A DNA stretch of 36,822 nt from Amycolatopsis thailandensis. Lineage in GTDB: Bacteria > Actinomycetota > Actinomycetes > Mycobacteriales > Pseudonocardiaceae. Numbering within the stretch: position 1 is the stretch's first letter; every line of letters starts with the position of its first letter. The translations under genes were made by a program, and so were the position numbers. Shown here in pieces: positions 1 to 7,415 of this stretch. Location: positions 1 to 36,822 of the forward strand of contig NZ_NMQT01000107.1 of the NCBI RefSeq assembly GCF_002234405.1, in the 5' to 3' direction. Under the pieces are notes generated by a model. It was not told where the DNA came from. It saw only the letters and a program-made list of their open reading frames with translations, and did no database searches.

Positions 1-1570
1 CGCACTGGAGCAGGCCGCCCGGCTGAGCGCCGATCCGGAACGCCGGGCGGACCGGTTGCTGCGCGCGGCCGAGCTGGCCGTCGAATCCGGCGGTCGCGAG
101 ACGGCGGAACGCCTCGTCCGGGACGCGCGCGGGGGAGAGCTCACGCCGCGGCAACGGTCGACGGCGAGCTGGCTGCTCAGCGGGTTCGAAGACGGCGTCC
201 GCGAGGATCTCTCCCGGGTCGGCGAACTGGCGCGGCTGGCCGAGTCGGTCGCGGAGGACGGGCACCCGGATCCGGCGATGCGCGTTCTGTGGGGTGCCGC
301 CATGCGCTGCTTCTGGGCCGAACCCGGTGAGGAGGCGCGACGGACGCTGCTGGCCGTCGCGGACGGCCTCCCGGTCGAGAACTCGGACCCGCGCCTGGTC
401 GCCGTCGCCGCGTACGTGGCGCCGTTCGACCGGGCGGAGTCCGTGCTCGGCGAGTTGCGCGGACTCGCCGCCACCACCGGAACCGATCCCGAGGTCGACC
501 GCTTTCTCGGCAGTGCCTCGTTGCAGGTCGGCGCGGTCGACCTGGCCGCCCGGTTCTCCGCGGCCGCGGCGCCGGGGCTGCGGGCGCAAGGCAGGCTCGG
601 CTTGCTGCCGCGGGCGCTGGCCGTCCAGGCGTGGAGCCGGGTCCGGCTCGGCGACCTCGCCGCGGCCGTGCCGGTCGCGGCGGAGGCGGCCAAATTCGCC
701 AAGGAGACCGGGCAGCCGTTCATGTACGGGCTCGCCACCGCCGTCCAGGCCGAGATCGCCGCGCTGCGGGGTGAGCACAAACAGGCCAAGGCGCTGGCCG
801 AGGAGGCCGAACGGACCGGGCTCGCCGCCGGAGCCCGGCCAGTGCTGGCGACGGTGCAGCTCGCCAGGGGCATCACGGCGTCGAGCGAAGGCCGTTTCGA
901 CGACGCTTTCGCCGATCTGCGGCGACTGTTCGACCCCGCCGATCCCGCTTTCCAACTGGCGCTGCGCGTCTACTTCGTCGCGGAGCTCGCCGAGGTCGCG
1001 ATCCGGGCGGGCCAGGTCGAGGCGCTGCGGGAGATCGTCGCGGAGATGGAGCGGCTGGCCCTGTCGACCCCGGCGCCCGCTCTGCACATCGGATTGCGCT
1101 ACGCCCGCGCGGTGCTCGACCCGAGCGACGAACTGTTCGAGACCGCTTTGGGAGCCGAGCTGGACGGCTGGCCCGCCGAACGAGGGCGGCTGCACCTGGC
1201 CTACGGCGAATGGCTGCGACGGCAGCGGCGCGCCGTCGACTCACGGGCGCATCTGCGCACCGCGCGGGAGACGTTCGACGCGCTGGGCATGACCGCGTGG
1301 GCCGAACGCGCGCGCCGTGAACTGCGGAGCGCGGGGGAGTCCAGCCCCAACCGCGGCCCGGACGCGCGCGAGAAGCTGACCCCGCACGAGCTGAGCATCG
1401 TGCAGCTGGCCGCGGAGGGGCTGACGAACCGGGAGATCGGGCAGCGGCTCTATCTCTCGCACCGGACAGTGGGGACGCATCTGCACCGGATTTTCCCGAA
1501 GCTCGGGGTGAGTTCGCGGGCGGAACTCAAGGGAGCGTTGGGCCCCGTGAGTGGCAGGGACGGTTCGTGA
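1..1570 (+). CDS. LuxR-family transcriptional regulator, 3' part
   Basis: The reading frame is already open at base 2 and runs to a TGA at 1568-1570, so the gene starts left of the window; TTG and ATG codons inside are not its true start. The visible 520 or so residues are alanine- and leucine-rich helical repeats of TPR type, followed by a C-terminal LuxR/GerE helix-turn-helix at about 1375-1540 (LTPHELSIVQLAAEGLTNRE and then LSHRTVGTHLHRIFPKLGVS). This matches the back half of the large LAL-type regulators, which carry an N-terminal AAA ATPase that would lie outside the window. The target is not evident. It ends 229 bp before the convergent ohr gene, and that gap holds the inverted repeat array. 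Confidence 0.85.
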   Translation, partial: ALEQAARLSADPERRADRLLRAAELAVESGGRETAERLVRDARGGELTPRQRSTASWLLSGFEDGVREDLSRVGELARLAESVAEDGHPDPAMRVLWGAAMRCFWAEPGEEARRTLLAVADGLPVENSDPRLVAVAAYVAPFDRAESVLGELRGLAATTGTDPEVDRFLGSASLQVGAVDLAARFSAAAAPGLRAQGRLGLLPRALAVQAWSRVRLGDLAAAVPVAAEAAKFAKETGQPFMYGLATAVQAEIAALRGEHKQAKALAEEAERTGLAAGARPVLATVQLARGITASSEGRFDDAFADLRRLFDPADPAFQLALRVYFVAELAEVAIRAGQVEALREIVAEMERLALSTPAPALHIGLRYARAVLDPSDELFETALGAELDGWPAERGRLHLAYGEWLRRQRRAVDSRAHLRTARETFDALGMTAWAERARRELRSAGESSPNRGPDAREKLTPHELSIVQLAAEGLTNREIGQRLYLSHRTVGTHLHRIFPKLGVSSRAELKGALGPVSGRDGS

Positions 1571-1585
1571 CCCGGTGACACGGAC

Positions 1586-1760
1586 CTCGCGTGCTTGAAG
1601 CCGGATCTCGCGTGCTCAAGGGCGGAACTCGCGTGCTTGGAGGCGGATCTCGCGTGATCAGACGCCGCATACCGAGTTCCGCCTTCCATCACGCGAGTTC
1701 CGGCTTCAAGCACATGAGTTCCGCCCTTGAGCACGCGAGATCCGGGTCTGATCACGCGAG
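1586..1760. repeat. Inverted array of eight 21-bp repeats (4 forward, 4 reverse)
   Basis: Four head-to-tail 21-bp units (1586-1606, 1607-1627, 1628-1648, 1649-1669) each begin CTCGCGTG and usually end GGCGGA or GCCGGA plus A/T. After a 7-bp centre (1670-1676), four units of the same family run in the opposite orientation (1677-1697, 1698-1718, 1719-1739, 1740-1760), ending CGCGAG. The period is exactly 21 bp. Unit 2 and the reverse complement of unit 7 (1719-1739) are identical, so the block is a 175-bp imperfect palindrome. It lies between two convergent genes. Function is unknown; a bidirectional terminator or a dispersed intergenic element are both possible. Confidence 0.9.
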
Positions 1761-1777
1761 TCAGGTCTCCGGCCCGG

Positions 1778-1804
1778 CTCAGAGCTCAGAGCTCAGAGCT
1801 CAGG
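1778..1804. repeat. CTCAGAG heptamer tandem repeat
   Basis: Three perfect copies of CTCAGAG (1778-1798) and a partial fourth run into the 3' end of the ohr gene, whose stop codon (TGA on the minus strand, 1800-1802) lies in the last copy. This looks like slippage at a gene end. Confidence 0.8.
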
Positions 1805-2231
1805 CGACGGTCGCGTCCAGCGTGACCTCCACGTTCCCCCGCGTCGCCTTCGAGTACGGGCACACCTGGTGCGCGCCCCGCATCAGTTCGTCGGCGGTGG
1901 CCTGGTCGATACCGGTCGCCTCCAGGTGCAGCGCGGCGCTCAGGTGGAACTCGCCCGCGTCGGTGTCGTGGTGCAGCGTCACCTCGGCGACGACCGCGAG
2001 GTCGTTCAGCGGCACCTTCTTGACGCCCGCGACGCGGCGGACGGCGCCGACGAAGCAGGACGCCCAGCCCGCGGCGAACAGCTGCTCGGGGTTCGTGCCG
2101 TCGCCGGCGCCGCCGAAGGCCTTCGGCACGGCGAGGCCGACGTCGAGCGCGCCGTCGTCGGAGGTCGCCCGGCCGCCGTTGCGGCCTTCCGCGGTCGAAG
2201 TGGCGACGGCGGTGTACGTGGTTTCAGACAT
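1800..2231 (-). CDS. ohr: Organic hydroperoxide resistance protein (Ohr/OsmC family)
   Basis: A 143-residue thiol peroxidase of the OsmC/Ohr superfamily, which reduces organic hydroperoxides in the cytosol. Both catalytic cysteines are present: C59 in LFAAGWASCF and C124 in VCPYSKATRG. The Ohr-type conserved Arg (R22 in GRNGGR) and Glu (E49 in NPEQ) are also there; the NPEQLFAAG and CPYSKATRGN signatures fit Ohr better than OsmC. The ATG at 2229-2231 is chosen because the protein starts with the usual MSETTYTA; the open frame extends further upstream without similarity. It is divergent from the SARP-type gene at 2371, with a strong palindrome in between. No MarR-type OhrR repressor is adjacent, which is unusual for ohr. 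Confidence 0.93.
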   Translation of the reverse strand: MSETTYTAVATSTAEGRNGGRATSDDGALDVGLAVPKAFGGAGDGTNPEQLFAAGWASCFVGAVRRVAGVKKVPLNDLAVVAEVTLHHDTDAGEFHLSAALHLEATGIDQATADELMRGAHQVCPYSKATRGNVEVTLDATVA

Positions 2232-2269
2232 GCCACAACCGTAGGAATCCGGCCCTGACCTCGGCGCCT

Positions 2270-2331
2270 GTCGGACGACGTCATTCCTGTACGTCATGGG
2301 CGGACGACGTACGCCGACGACGTCGTCCGAC
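2270..2331. promoter_or_regulatory. Compound palindrome in the ohr/SARP divergent promoter region
   Basis: Two nested inverted repeats share one axis at 2300.5: a 13-bp perfect outer arm (GTCGGACGACGTC at 2270-2282, complement at 2319-2331) and a 7-bp perfect inner arm (GTACGTC at 2289-2295, GACGTAC at 2306-2312). The word GACGACGT also occurs three times on the plus strand (2274, 2303, 2316). The position between divergent starts suggests an operator for one or both genes; the binding protein is unknown. Confidence 0.7.
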
Positions 2332-2370
2332 GGTCGCCGCGGGTGCCGTCGCGCGCCTAACTTTTCGGTC

Positions 2371-3936
2371 ATGTCGCCCCTGCCGCAGGAAGTCCGGTAC
2401 CGCTTCACCGTGCTCGGCCCGCCCGGTTTCACCAGCGGCGGCACCCGGCTGGACCTCGGCTCGCCGCAGCAGCAGGCCGTCTTGATGCTGCTGCTCGCCA
2501 ACGCCGGCAGTTTCGTCCGGACCGGCGAGCTGATCGACGGACTCTGGGGCGAACGGGCGCCGGTGACCGGCGAGGCCGTCATCCGCACCTACATCTCCCG
2601 CCTCCGGCGGCTGCTCTCCTTGCAGGGACTGGGATCGGCGATCATCTCGCGGTCTGGTGGCTATCAGCTGGACCCGGACTCCTTCGAGGTCGACGCGGTC
2701 GAATTCGTCAGGTTGATCGAGAGTGCCCGTCAGGCGCACACGGTGGAAACGGCGGCGCAGCTGCTGGAGCGGGCGCTCGGTCTCTGGACGGGGACGGCGC
2801 TGGCCGGCGTCCCGGGCGAAGCGGCCGAACACGAGCGCTCGCGGCTGGAACGGCTGAAGCTGACCGCCACCCAGGAGCTGCTCCGGCTGCGCCTGGAGCT
2901 CGGGGAGCACGACGAGGTGATGGCCGAGGTACCGGCGTTGATCGAGCGGAACCGCCTCGAAGAACCGCTGTACGAGATCTATCTGCTCGCCCTCCATCGC
3001 GGCGGCCGCCGGGCCGAGGCGCTCGAACTCTACCGGGCGATCCACGAGCTGTTCGACGCGGAACTCGGGGTCCGGCCCGGGGCGAAACTGCGGGCACTGC
3101 ATGAAAAAGTGCTTCGCGCCGAGGACGAGCGCGCACCGGTGCTTCGCGCGCCGGACTCCCTGTTCGTCGGACGCGAGCGCGAACGCGCCGAGTTCCGGCG
3201 GACGCTCGCGAGGGAGCCGGCCAAGGGCGTCGAGGTGCTGTTCTTCACCGGCGCCCCCGGGATCGGGAAGTCGACCTTGCTGCGGAAGTTCGCCGACGAC
3301 GCGGCCGCGCTGGGCAAACCCGTCCGGCTGTTCGACGAACCCGGCGACGTGGCCGCGGTCCTCCGTCAGCTGCCCCCGAACGCCACCGTCGTGATCGCGG
3401 ACCGGAACGGCCCGGACGCCACGCTGCTGGTGGATCCGGCTTGGGCGGGACGGATCAGGCTCAGGAAGCTCGAAGCCTTGAGCGAAATCGAATCCGCTGC
3501 CTTGCTCGAAGCGCGCGACGTCGATCCTGGACTTCGTGAGTCCATTGTGGACTTCGCGGCGGGCAATCCGTTCGCGCTGTCCCTGGCCGCCGAGGTCAGC
3601 AGATCACCGCGCGAGGACTCGGCGCGCTACGTGGTCGACACCGTGTACACGCACCTGGCCGGGAAACCGCCGTCGGAAGCGCATCGGTGGGCGTTGTACG
3701 TGTGCGCGCAAGCGGACCACACCACCGAAGACCTCCTCCGGTCCGTGCTGCCGGGCGGGCGGTCTTCGGAGCTGTTCGACTGGCTCCGCGACCATCCCTG
3801 CGTCGACACCGCCACGGACGGCCTTGTCCTCGGCGGCGTGCTTCGCGAGGTGCTCGACAGGCACCTCCGGTGGCGTGACCCGGCGGGCCGCGCGCGGATG
3901 CGCGGCCGGATCAGCCGGGTCACGACCGGCCGCTGA
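2371..3936 (+). CDS. SARP-type regulator with BTAD and ATPase domains
   Basis: A 521-residue AfsR/SARP-like activator. The N-terminus (about residues 10-95) is an OmpR-type winged helix, followed by a bacterial transcriptional activation domain (about 100-245, ending near FDAELGVRPGAKLRALHEKV), and then a P-loop ATPase with Walker A GAPGIGKST at about 294. The ATG at 2371 precedes MSPLPQEVRYRFTVLG, a normal SARP start; the open frame runs further left but that stretch is arginine-rich and dissimilar. AfsR itself has about 990 residues with C-terminal TPR repeats; this protein stops soon after the ATPase, so it is a short version. The stop TGA abuts the convergent glucosidase stop (TGATCA, 3934-3939). 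The target is unknown; ohr is divergent. Confidence 0.85.
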   Translation: MSPLPQEVRYRFTVLGPPGFTSGGTRLDLGSPQQQAVLMLLLANAGSFVRTGELIDGLWGERAPVTGEAVIRTYISRLRRLLSLQGLGSAIISRSGGYQLDPDSFEVDAVEFVRLIESARQAHTVETAAQLLERALGLWTGTALAGVPGEAAEHERSRLERLKLTATQELLRLRLELGEHDEVMAEVPALIERNRLEEPLYEIYLLALHRGGRRAEALELYRAIHELFDAELGVRPGAKLRALHEKVLRAEDERAPVLRAPDSLFVGRERERAEFRRTLAREPAKGVEVLFFTGAPGIGKSTLLRKFADDAAALGKPVRLFDEPGDVAAVLRQLPPNATVVIADRNGPDATLLVDPAWAGRIRLRKLEALSEIESAALLEARDVDPGLRESIVDFAAGNPFALSLAAEVSRSPREDSARYVVDTVYTHLAGKPPSEAHRWALYVCAQADHTTEDLLRSVLPGGRSSELFDWLRDHPCVDTATDGLVLGGVLREVLDRHLRWRDPAGRARMRGRISRVTTGR

Positions 3937-5535
3937 TCAGGTGCGCAGCCACACCGCCGTGTCCGTCGGGAGTTCGTCCTCGACGGGGGCACTGGCCATG
4001 AGCACCTCGCGATGCGGTGGCAGAGGCACCGGCGCGTCCGAGAAGTTCAGCACGAAGGTGAACCCCGGATCCCGCGTGAACGCGAGCACGCCCTCGCCCA
4101 GTGCCAGCCATTCCAGCTCGCCGGGGCCGAGCGCGGGAAGCTCGTCCCGCAGGCGCAGACCGGCGCGGTAGAGCCGGAGCATCGACGCCGGTTCGGCGGA
4201 CTGCGCCTCCGCCGTGCTCGATCGCCATTCCGCGGGCTGGGGCAGCCACGTTCCCCCGGTGCCGAAGCCGAACGGAGTGGCTTCGCCGGACCAGGGGAGC
4301 GGGACCCGGCAGCCGTCACGACCGGGATCGGCGCCGTTCGTCCGGGCCCACACCGGATCCTGACGGAGTTCGCCGGGGATGTCCTCGACCTCCCACAGGC
4401 CGAGCTCTTCCCCTTGATAGACATACAGGCCGCCGGGCAGCGCCATGGTCAGCAGCGCCGCCGCCCGTGCCCGGCGGGTACCCAGCTCCCGGTCGACCGG
4501 GGTGCCGTGCAGCCGGTCGGCGAACGCGAAGCCGGTGTCACCCTCGCGTCCGTACCGGGTCACGTGCCGGGTGACGTCGTGGTTCGACAGGACCCAGGCA
4601 GCGGGCGCGTCGACCTCGTCGTGGGCCACCAGTGTCCGCTCGATGACGTCCCGGAACCGCGCGGAATCCCAAGGGCACACCAGGAAGTCGAAGTTGAACG
4701 CCGCGTGCAGCTCGTCCCGGCGGAGATAACGCGCGGCCCGTGACATGTCCGGCAGCCACATTTCGCCCACCAGCACCCGATCTCCCGGGTAGCTGTCGGC
4801 GATCTTGCGCCACGACCGGTAGATCTCGTGCAGCCCCTCTTGATCGGAGAACGGTGTCTCGTCACCCGGATCGACGTCGGGCAGCCGCGGATCCTTCACC
4901 AGCCCGTCGGCGACGTCGATGCGGAAGCCGTCGACCCCGCGATCGAACCAGAACCGCAGCACGTCCTCGAAATCCGCGCGGATGTCCTGGTTGTCCCAGT
5001 TGAAGTCCGGCTGACGCGAGCTGTAGAGGTGCAAGTACCACTCGCCGTCCGGGACCCGGGTCCACGCGGAGCCGCCGAAGCGCGACTTCCAGTTGTTCGG
5101 CGGTTCGGAGCCGTCCGGCCCCCTGCCCGGCCGGAACCAGAACCGTTGCCGCTCGGGCGATCCCGGTTCCGACGCGAGCGCGTCGGCGAACCACTGGTGC
5201 TCGTCGGAACAGTGGTTCGGCACGATGTCGATGATCACGCGGATGCCCTTCGCGTGGGCCGCGGCGATCAGGTCCTCCGCCTCGGCGAGCGTGCCGAAGA
5301 GCGGGTCGATCTCCCGGAAGTCGGCGACGTCGTAGCCGCCGTCGTCCATCGGCGACGGGTACCACGGGGTGAACCAGATCGCGTCGATCCCCAGTTCGGC
5401 CAGGTAGTCCAGCCGCGCGCGGACCCCGGCGAGATCGCCGACGCCGTCCCCGTTCCCGTCCGCGAAACTGCGGAGATAGACCTGGTAGATCGCCGCGCTC
5501 CGCCACCATCCGGCGGACTGCCCCACTGCGGTCAC
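3937..5535 (-). CDS. GH13 alpha-glucosidase (oligo-1,6-glucosidase type)
   Basis: A 532-residue glycoside hydrolase family 13 enzyme. Conserved regions are visible in order: DIVPNH (103-108), QPDFNW (175-180, typical of the oligo-1,6-glucosidase/alpha-glucosidase subfamilies), the nucleophile D207 in GFRIDVAD, the acid/base E258 in VGEMW, and D320 in SNHDVTRH. No signal peptide is seen, so it should act in the cytosol on imported alpha-glucosides. Start is GTG at 5533-5535 with a good GGGAGGA ribosome site 7-8 bases upstream. It is last in the minus-strand operon after two sugar permeases (39-bp gap), which fits hydrolysis of the transported oligosaccharide. Substrate (isomaltose, maltose, trehalose or similar) cannot be fixed from sequence. 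Trehalose synthase is a less likely alternative. Confidence 0.9.
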   Translation of the reverse strand: MTAVGQSAGWWRSAAIYQVYLRSFADGNGDGVGDLAGVRARLDYLAELGIDAIWFTPWYPSPMDDGGYDVADFREIDPLFGTLAEAEDLIAAAHAKGIRVIIDIVPNHCSDEHQWFADALASEPGSPERQRFWFRPGRGPDGSEPPNNWKSRFGGSAWTRVPDGEWYLHLYSSRQPDFNWDNQDIRADFEDVLRFWFDRGVDGFRIDVADGLVKDPRLPDVDPGDETPFSDQEGLHEIYRSWRKIADSYPGDRVLVGEMWLPDMSRAARYLRRDELHAAFNFDFLVCPWDSARFRDVIERTLVAHDEVDAPAAWVLSNHDVTRHVTRYGREGDTGFAFADRLHGTPVDRELGTRRARAAALLTMALPGGLYVYQGEELGLWEVEDIPGELRQDPVWARTNGADPGRDGCRVPLPWSGEATPFGFGTGGTWLPQPAEWRSSTAEAQSAEPASMLRLYRAGLRLRDELPALGPGELEWLALGEGVLAFTRDPGFTFVLNFSDAPVPLPPHREVLMASAPVEDELPTDTAVWLRT

Positions 5536-5574
5536 GGAAATGTCCTCCCAATCGTTGTGTGGAAACCCCGAGAG

Positions 5575-6444
5575 TCAGCCTTTGAGGCTGCCGGCGGTGA
5601 GCCCTGCCAGGATGTGCCGCTGGAACGCCAGGAACAGCGCCACCATCGGCAGGCTGGCCAGCACCATGCCGGCGACCAGCACGTTCAGCGGCATGTCGAT
5701 GGCGACGCGTTGCAGCATCACCGACAGCGTCTGTTTTTCGGTGTCCGGGAACACCAGCAGCGGCCAGATGAAGTCCTTCCACGCGGCCACCACCGCGAGG
5801 ATCGAGACCACGGCCAGGATCGGCCGCGAGATCGGCAGGATGACGCGCCACAGCGTGCGCACCGGCCCGGCGCCGTCGAGCCGCGCGGCTTCGATCAGCT
5901 CGTCCGGGATCTGGTCGAAGAACCTTTTCAGCAGATAGATGTTGAACGCGTTCGCGGCGGCGGGCAGCCAGACCGCCGCCGGTGAGTTGATCAGGTTGAC
6001 GTGCAGCAGCGGCAGATCGGTGATCGTCACGTAGGTCGGCACCAGCAGCGCCGCGGCGGGGAGCATGAGCGTCGCCAGCATGAGGCCTAGCACGACGTTG
6101 CCGAATTTCGGCCGCAGTTTCGACAACGCGAACGCCGCGGGGACGTCGATCGCCAGCTGCGCCAGCCACGCGCCACCGGCGACGACGACCGTGTTGAGGA
6201 AGTACTTGCCGAGACTGAGCTGATCCCACGCGTCGGCGAAGGTCTCCGGATGCCACTCGTTCGGGACGAGCGTCGCCGGCGTCTGCGCCAGTTCCTGCGG
6301 CGACTTCATCGCGCCGGTCACCGCCCAGTACAGCGGGAACAGGAACGCGATGACGAACAGGAGCAGGGTGCAGCCGAAGATGACGGCGTACCCGATCTTG
6401 CCGCCCGGGCTGCGCAGCGTGCTGGGGGAGACGAGCGTCCTCAT
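5575..6444 (-). CDS. Sugar ABC transporter permease, MalG type
   Basis: A 289-residue inner-membrane permease of the carbohydrate uptake (CUT1) class. An N-terminal transmembrane helix (about 18-38, YAVIFGCTLLLFVIAFLFPL) is followed by the usual six-helix layout; the ATPase-docking EAA loop reads IEAARLDGAGPVRTLWRVIL. The ATG at 6442-6444 overlaps the stop of the upstream permease by 4 bp (ATGA), so the two are translationally coupled. It pairs with the MalF-like protein and the lipoprotein encoded upstream. No ATPase gene is in the operon, so a shared MsiK-type ATPase encoded elsewhere is the likely energy source, as in other actinomycetes. Confidence 0.93.
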   Translation of the reverse strand: MRTLVSPSTLRSPGGKIGYAVIFGCTLLLFVIAFLFPLYWAVTGAMKSPQELAQTPATLVPNEWHPETFADAWDQLSLGKYFLNTVVVAGGAWLAQLAIDVPAAFALSKLRPKFGNVVLGLMLATLMLPAAALLVPTYVTITDLPLLHVNLINSPAAVWLPAAANAFNIYLLKRFFDQIPDELIEAARLDGAGPVRTLWRVILPISRPILAVVSILAVVAAWKDFIWPLLVFPDTEKQTLSVMLQRVAIDMPLNVLVAGMVLASLPMVALFLAFQRHILAGLTAGSLKG

Positions 6445-7415
6445 GACTGATCCGCTTTCCTGGTCAGGCGCACGTACAGCGCGGAGAACACCCCGAGCGC
6501 GACGAACAACAGCAGGCTCAACGCGCTGGCCGAACCGAAGTCGTTGTAGACGAAGGCGTAGCGGTACAGCAGGAGGAGCACGGTGACGGTCGAGTCGTCC
6601 GGCCCGCCGCCGGTCATCACGTACGGCTCGGTGAACACCTGCATCGTCGCGACGACCTGCAACAGCAGAAGCACCAGCAGCACGAACCGAGTCTGCGGCA
6701 GCGTGACGTGGATCAGCCGCTTCCACAGCCCGGCGCCGTCGAGTTCCGCGGCTTCGTAGAGCTCGCCGGGGATCGTGCCGAGCGCGGCGAGGTAGATCAG
6801 CGTGGTGCTGCCCATGTTCGCCCAGGTGGAGACGAACACCAGCGACAGCATCGACGTTTCGCTCGAGTCGAGCCACTGGCCGCCGGGCAGGCCGACGGCG
6901 CCGAGCGCGGAGTTGAACAGCCCGGAACCCGGGTCGTAGAACCACTTCCACATCAGGGCGGTGACCACCGGCGGTAGCATCACCGGCAGGTAGACAGCCA
7001 GCCGGAAGAACGCCTTGGCGTGCCGTAGTTCGTTGAGCAGCACCGCGGTCAGGAACGGCACCACGAACCCGAAGACCAGCGCGAGCCCGGTGAACAGCAG
7101 GGTGTTGCGCCAGGCGACGCCGAACAGCGGGTCTTCGAACAGGCGGGTGAAGTTGTCGAAACCGACCCACGCCGGCGGGTTGACGAAGTCGACCTGCTGG
7201 AAACTCAGCAGCACCCCGCGCACGATCGGGTACCAGGAGAACAGCGCGAACACCACGAGCGCGGCGCACAGCAGCCCGTACGCGGTGAGGTTTTCCTTGA
7301 TCTTGCGGCGAAGGCGGGTCCGGCGGCGTTCGGCCGCGGAAGCGACCGGGCGACGGGCCCGCGACGACGCTGTCGCGGGCCAGTCGAGGACGCTACTTGA
7401 CCTGGGCGAGGACAC
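6441..7415 (-). CDS. Sugar ABC transporter permease, MalF type
   Basis: A 324-residue permease partner with an arginine-rich cytosolic N-terminus (about 40 residues), then transmembrane segments beginning LTAYGLLCAALVVFALFSWY. The EAA loop reads YEAAELDGAGLWKRLIHVTL. The GTG at 7413-7415 is the only good start in frame before the first helix, and it lies inside the 3' end of the binding-protein gene (23-bp overlap), indicating translational coupling. It forms the membrane channel with the MalG-type protein. Confidence 0.9.
   Translation of the reverse strand: MSSPRSSSVLDWPATASSRARRPVASAAERRRTRLRRKIKENLTAYGLLCAALVVFALFSWYPIVRGVLLSFQQVDFVNPPAWVGFDNFTRLFEDPLFGVAWRNTLLFTGLALVFGFVVPFLTAVLLNELRHAKAFFRLAVYLPVMLPPVVTALMWKWFYDPGSGLFNSALGAVGLPGGQWLDSSETSMLSLVFVSTWANMGSTTLIYLAALGTIPGELYEAAELDGAGLWKRLIHVTLPQTRFVLLVLLLLQVVATMQVFTEPYVMTGGGPDDSTVTVLLLLYRYAFVYNDFGSASALSLLLFVALGVFSALYVRLTRKADQS

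Noticed and set aside
1586..1760. CRISPR array
   Set aside because: The units are directly abutted at 21 bp with no spacers, switch orientation in the middle, and no cas genes are near.
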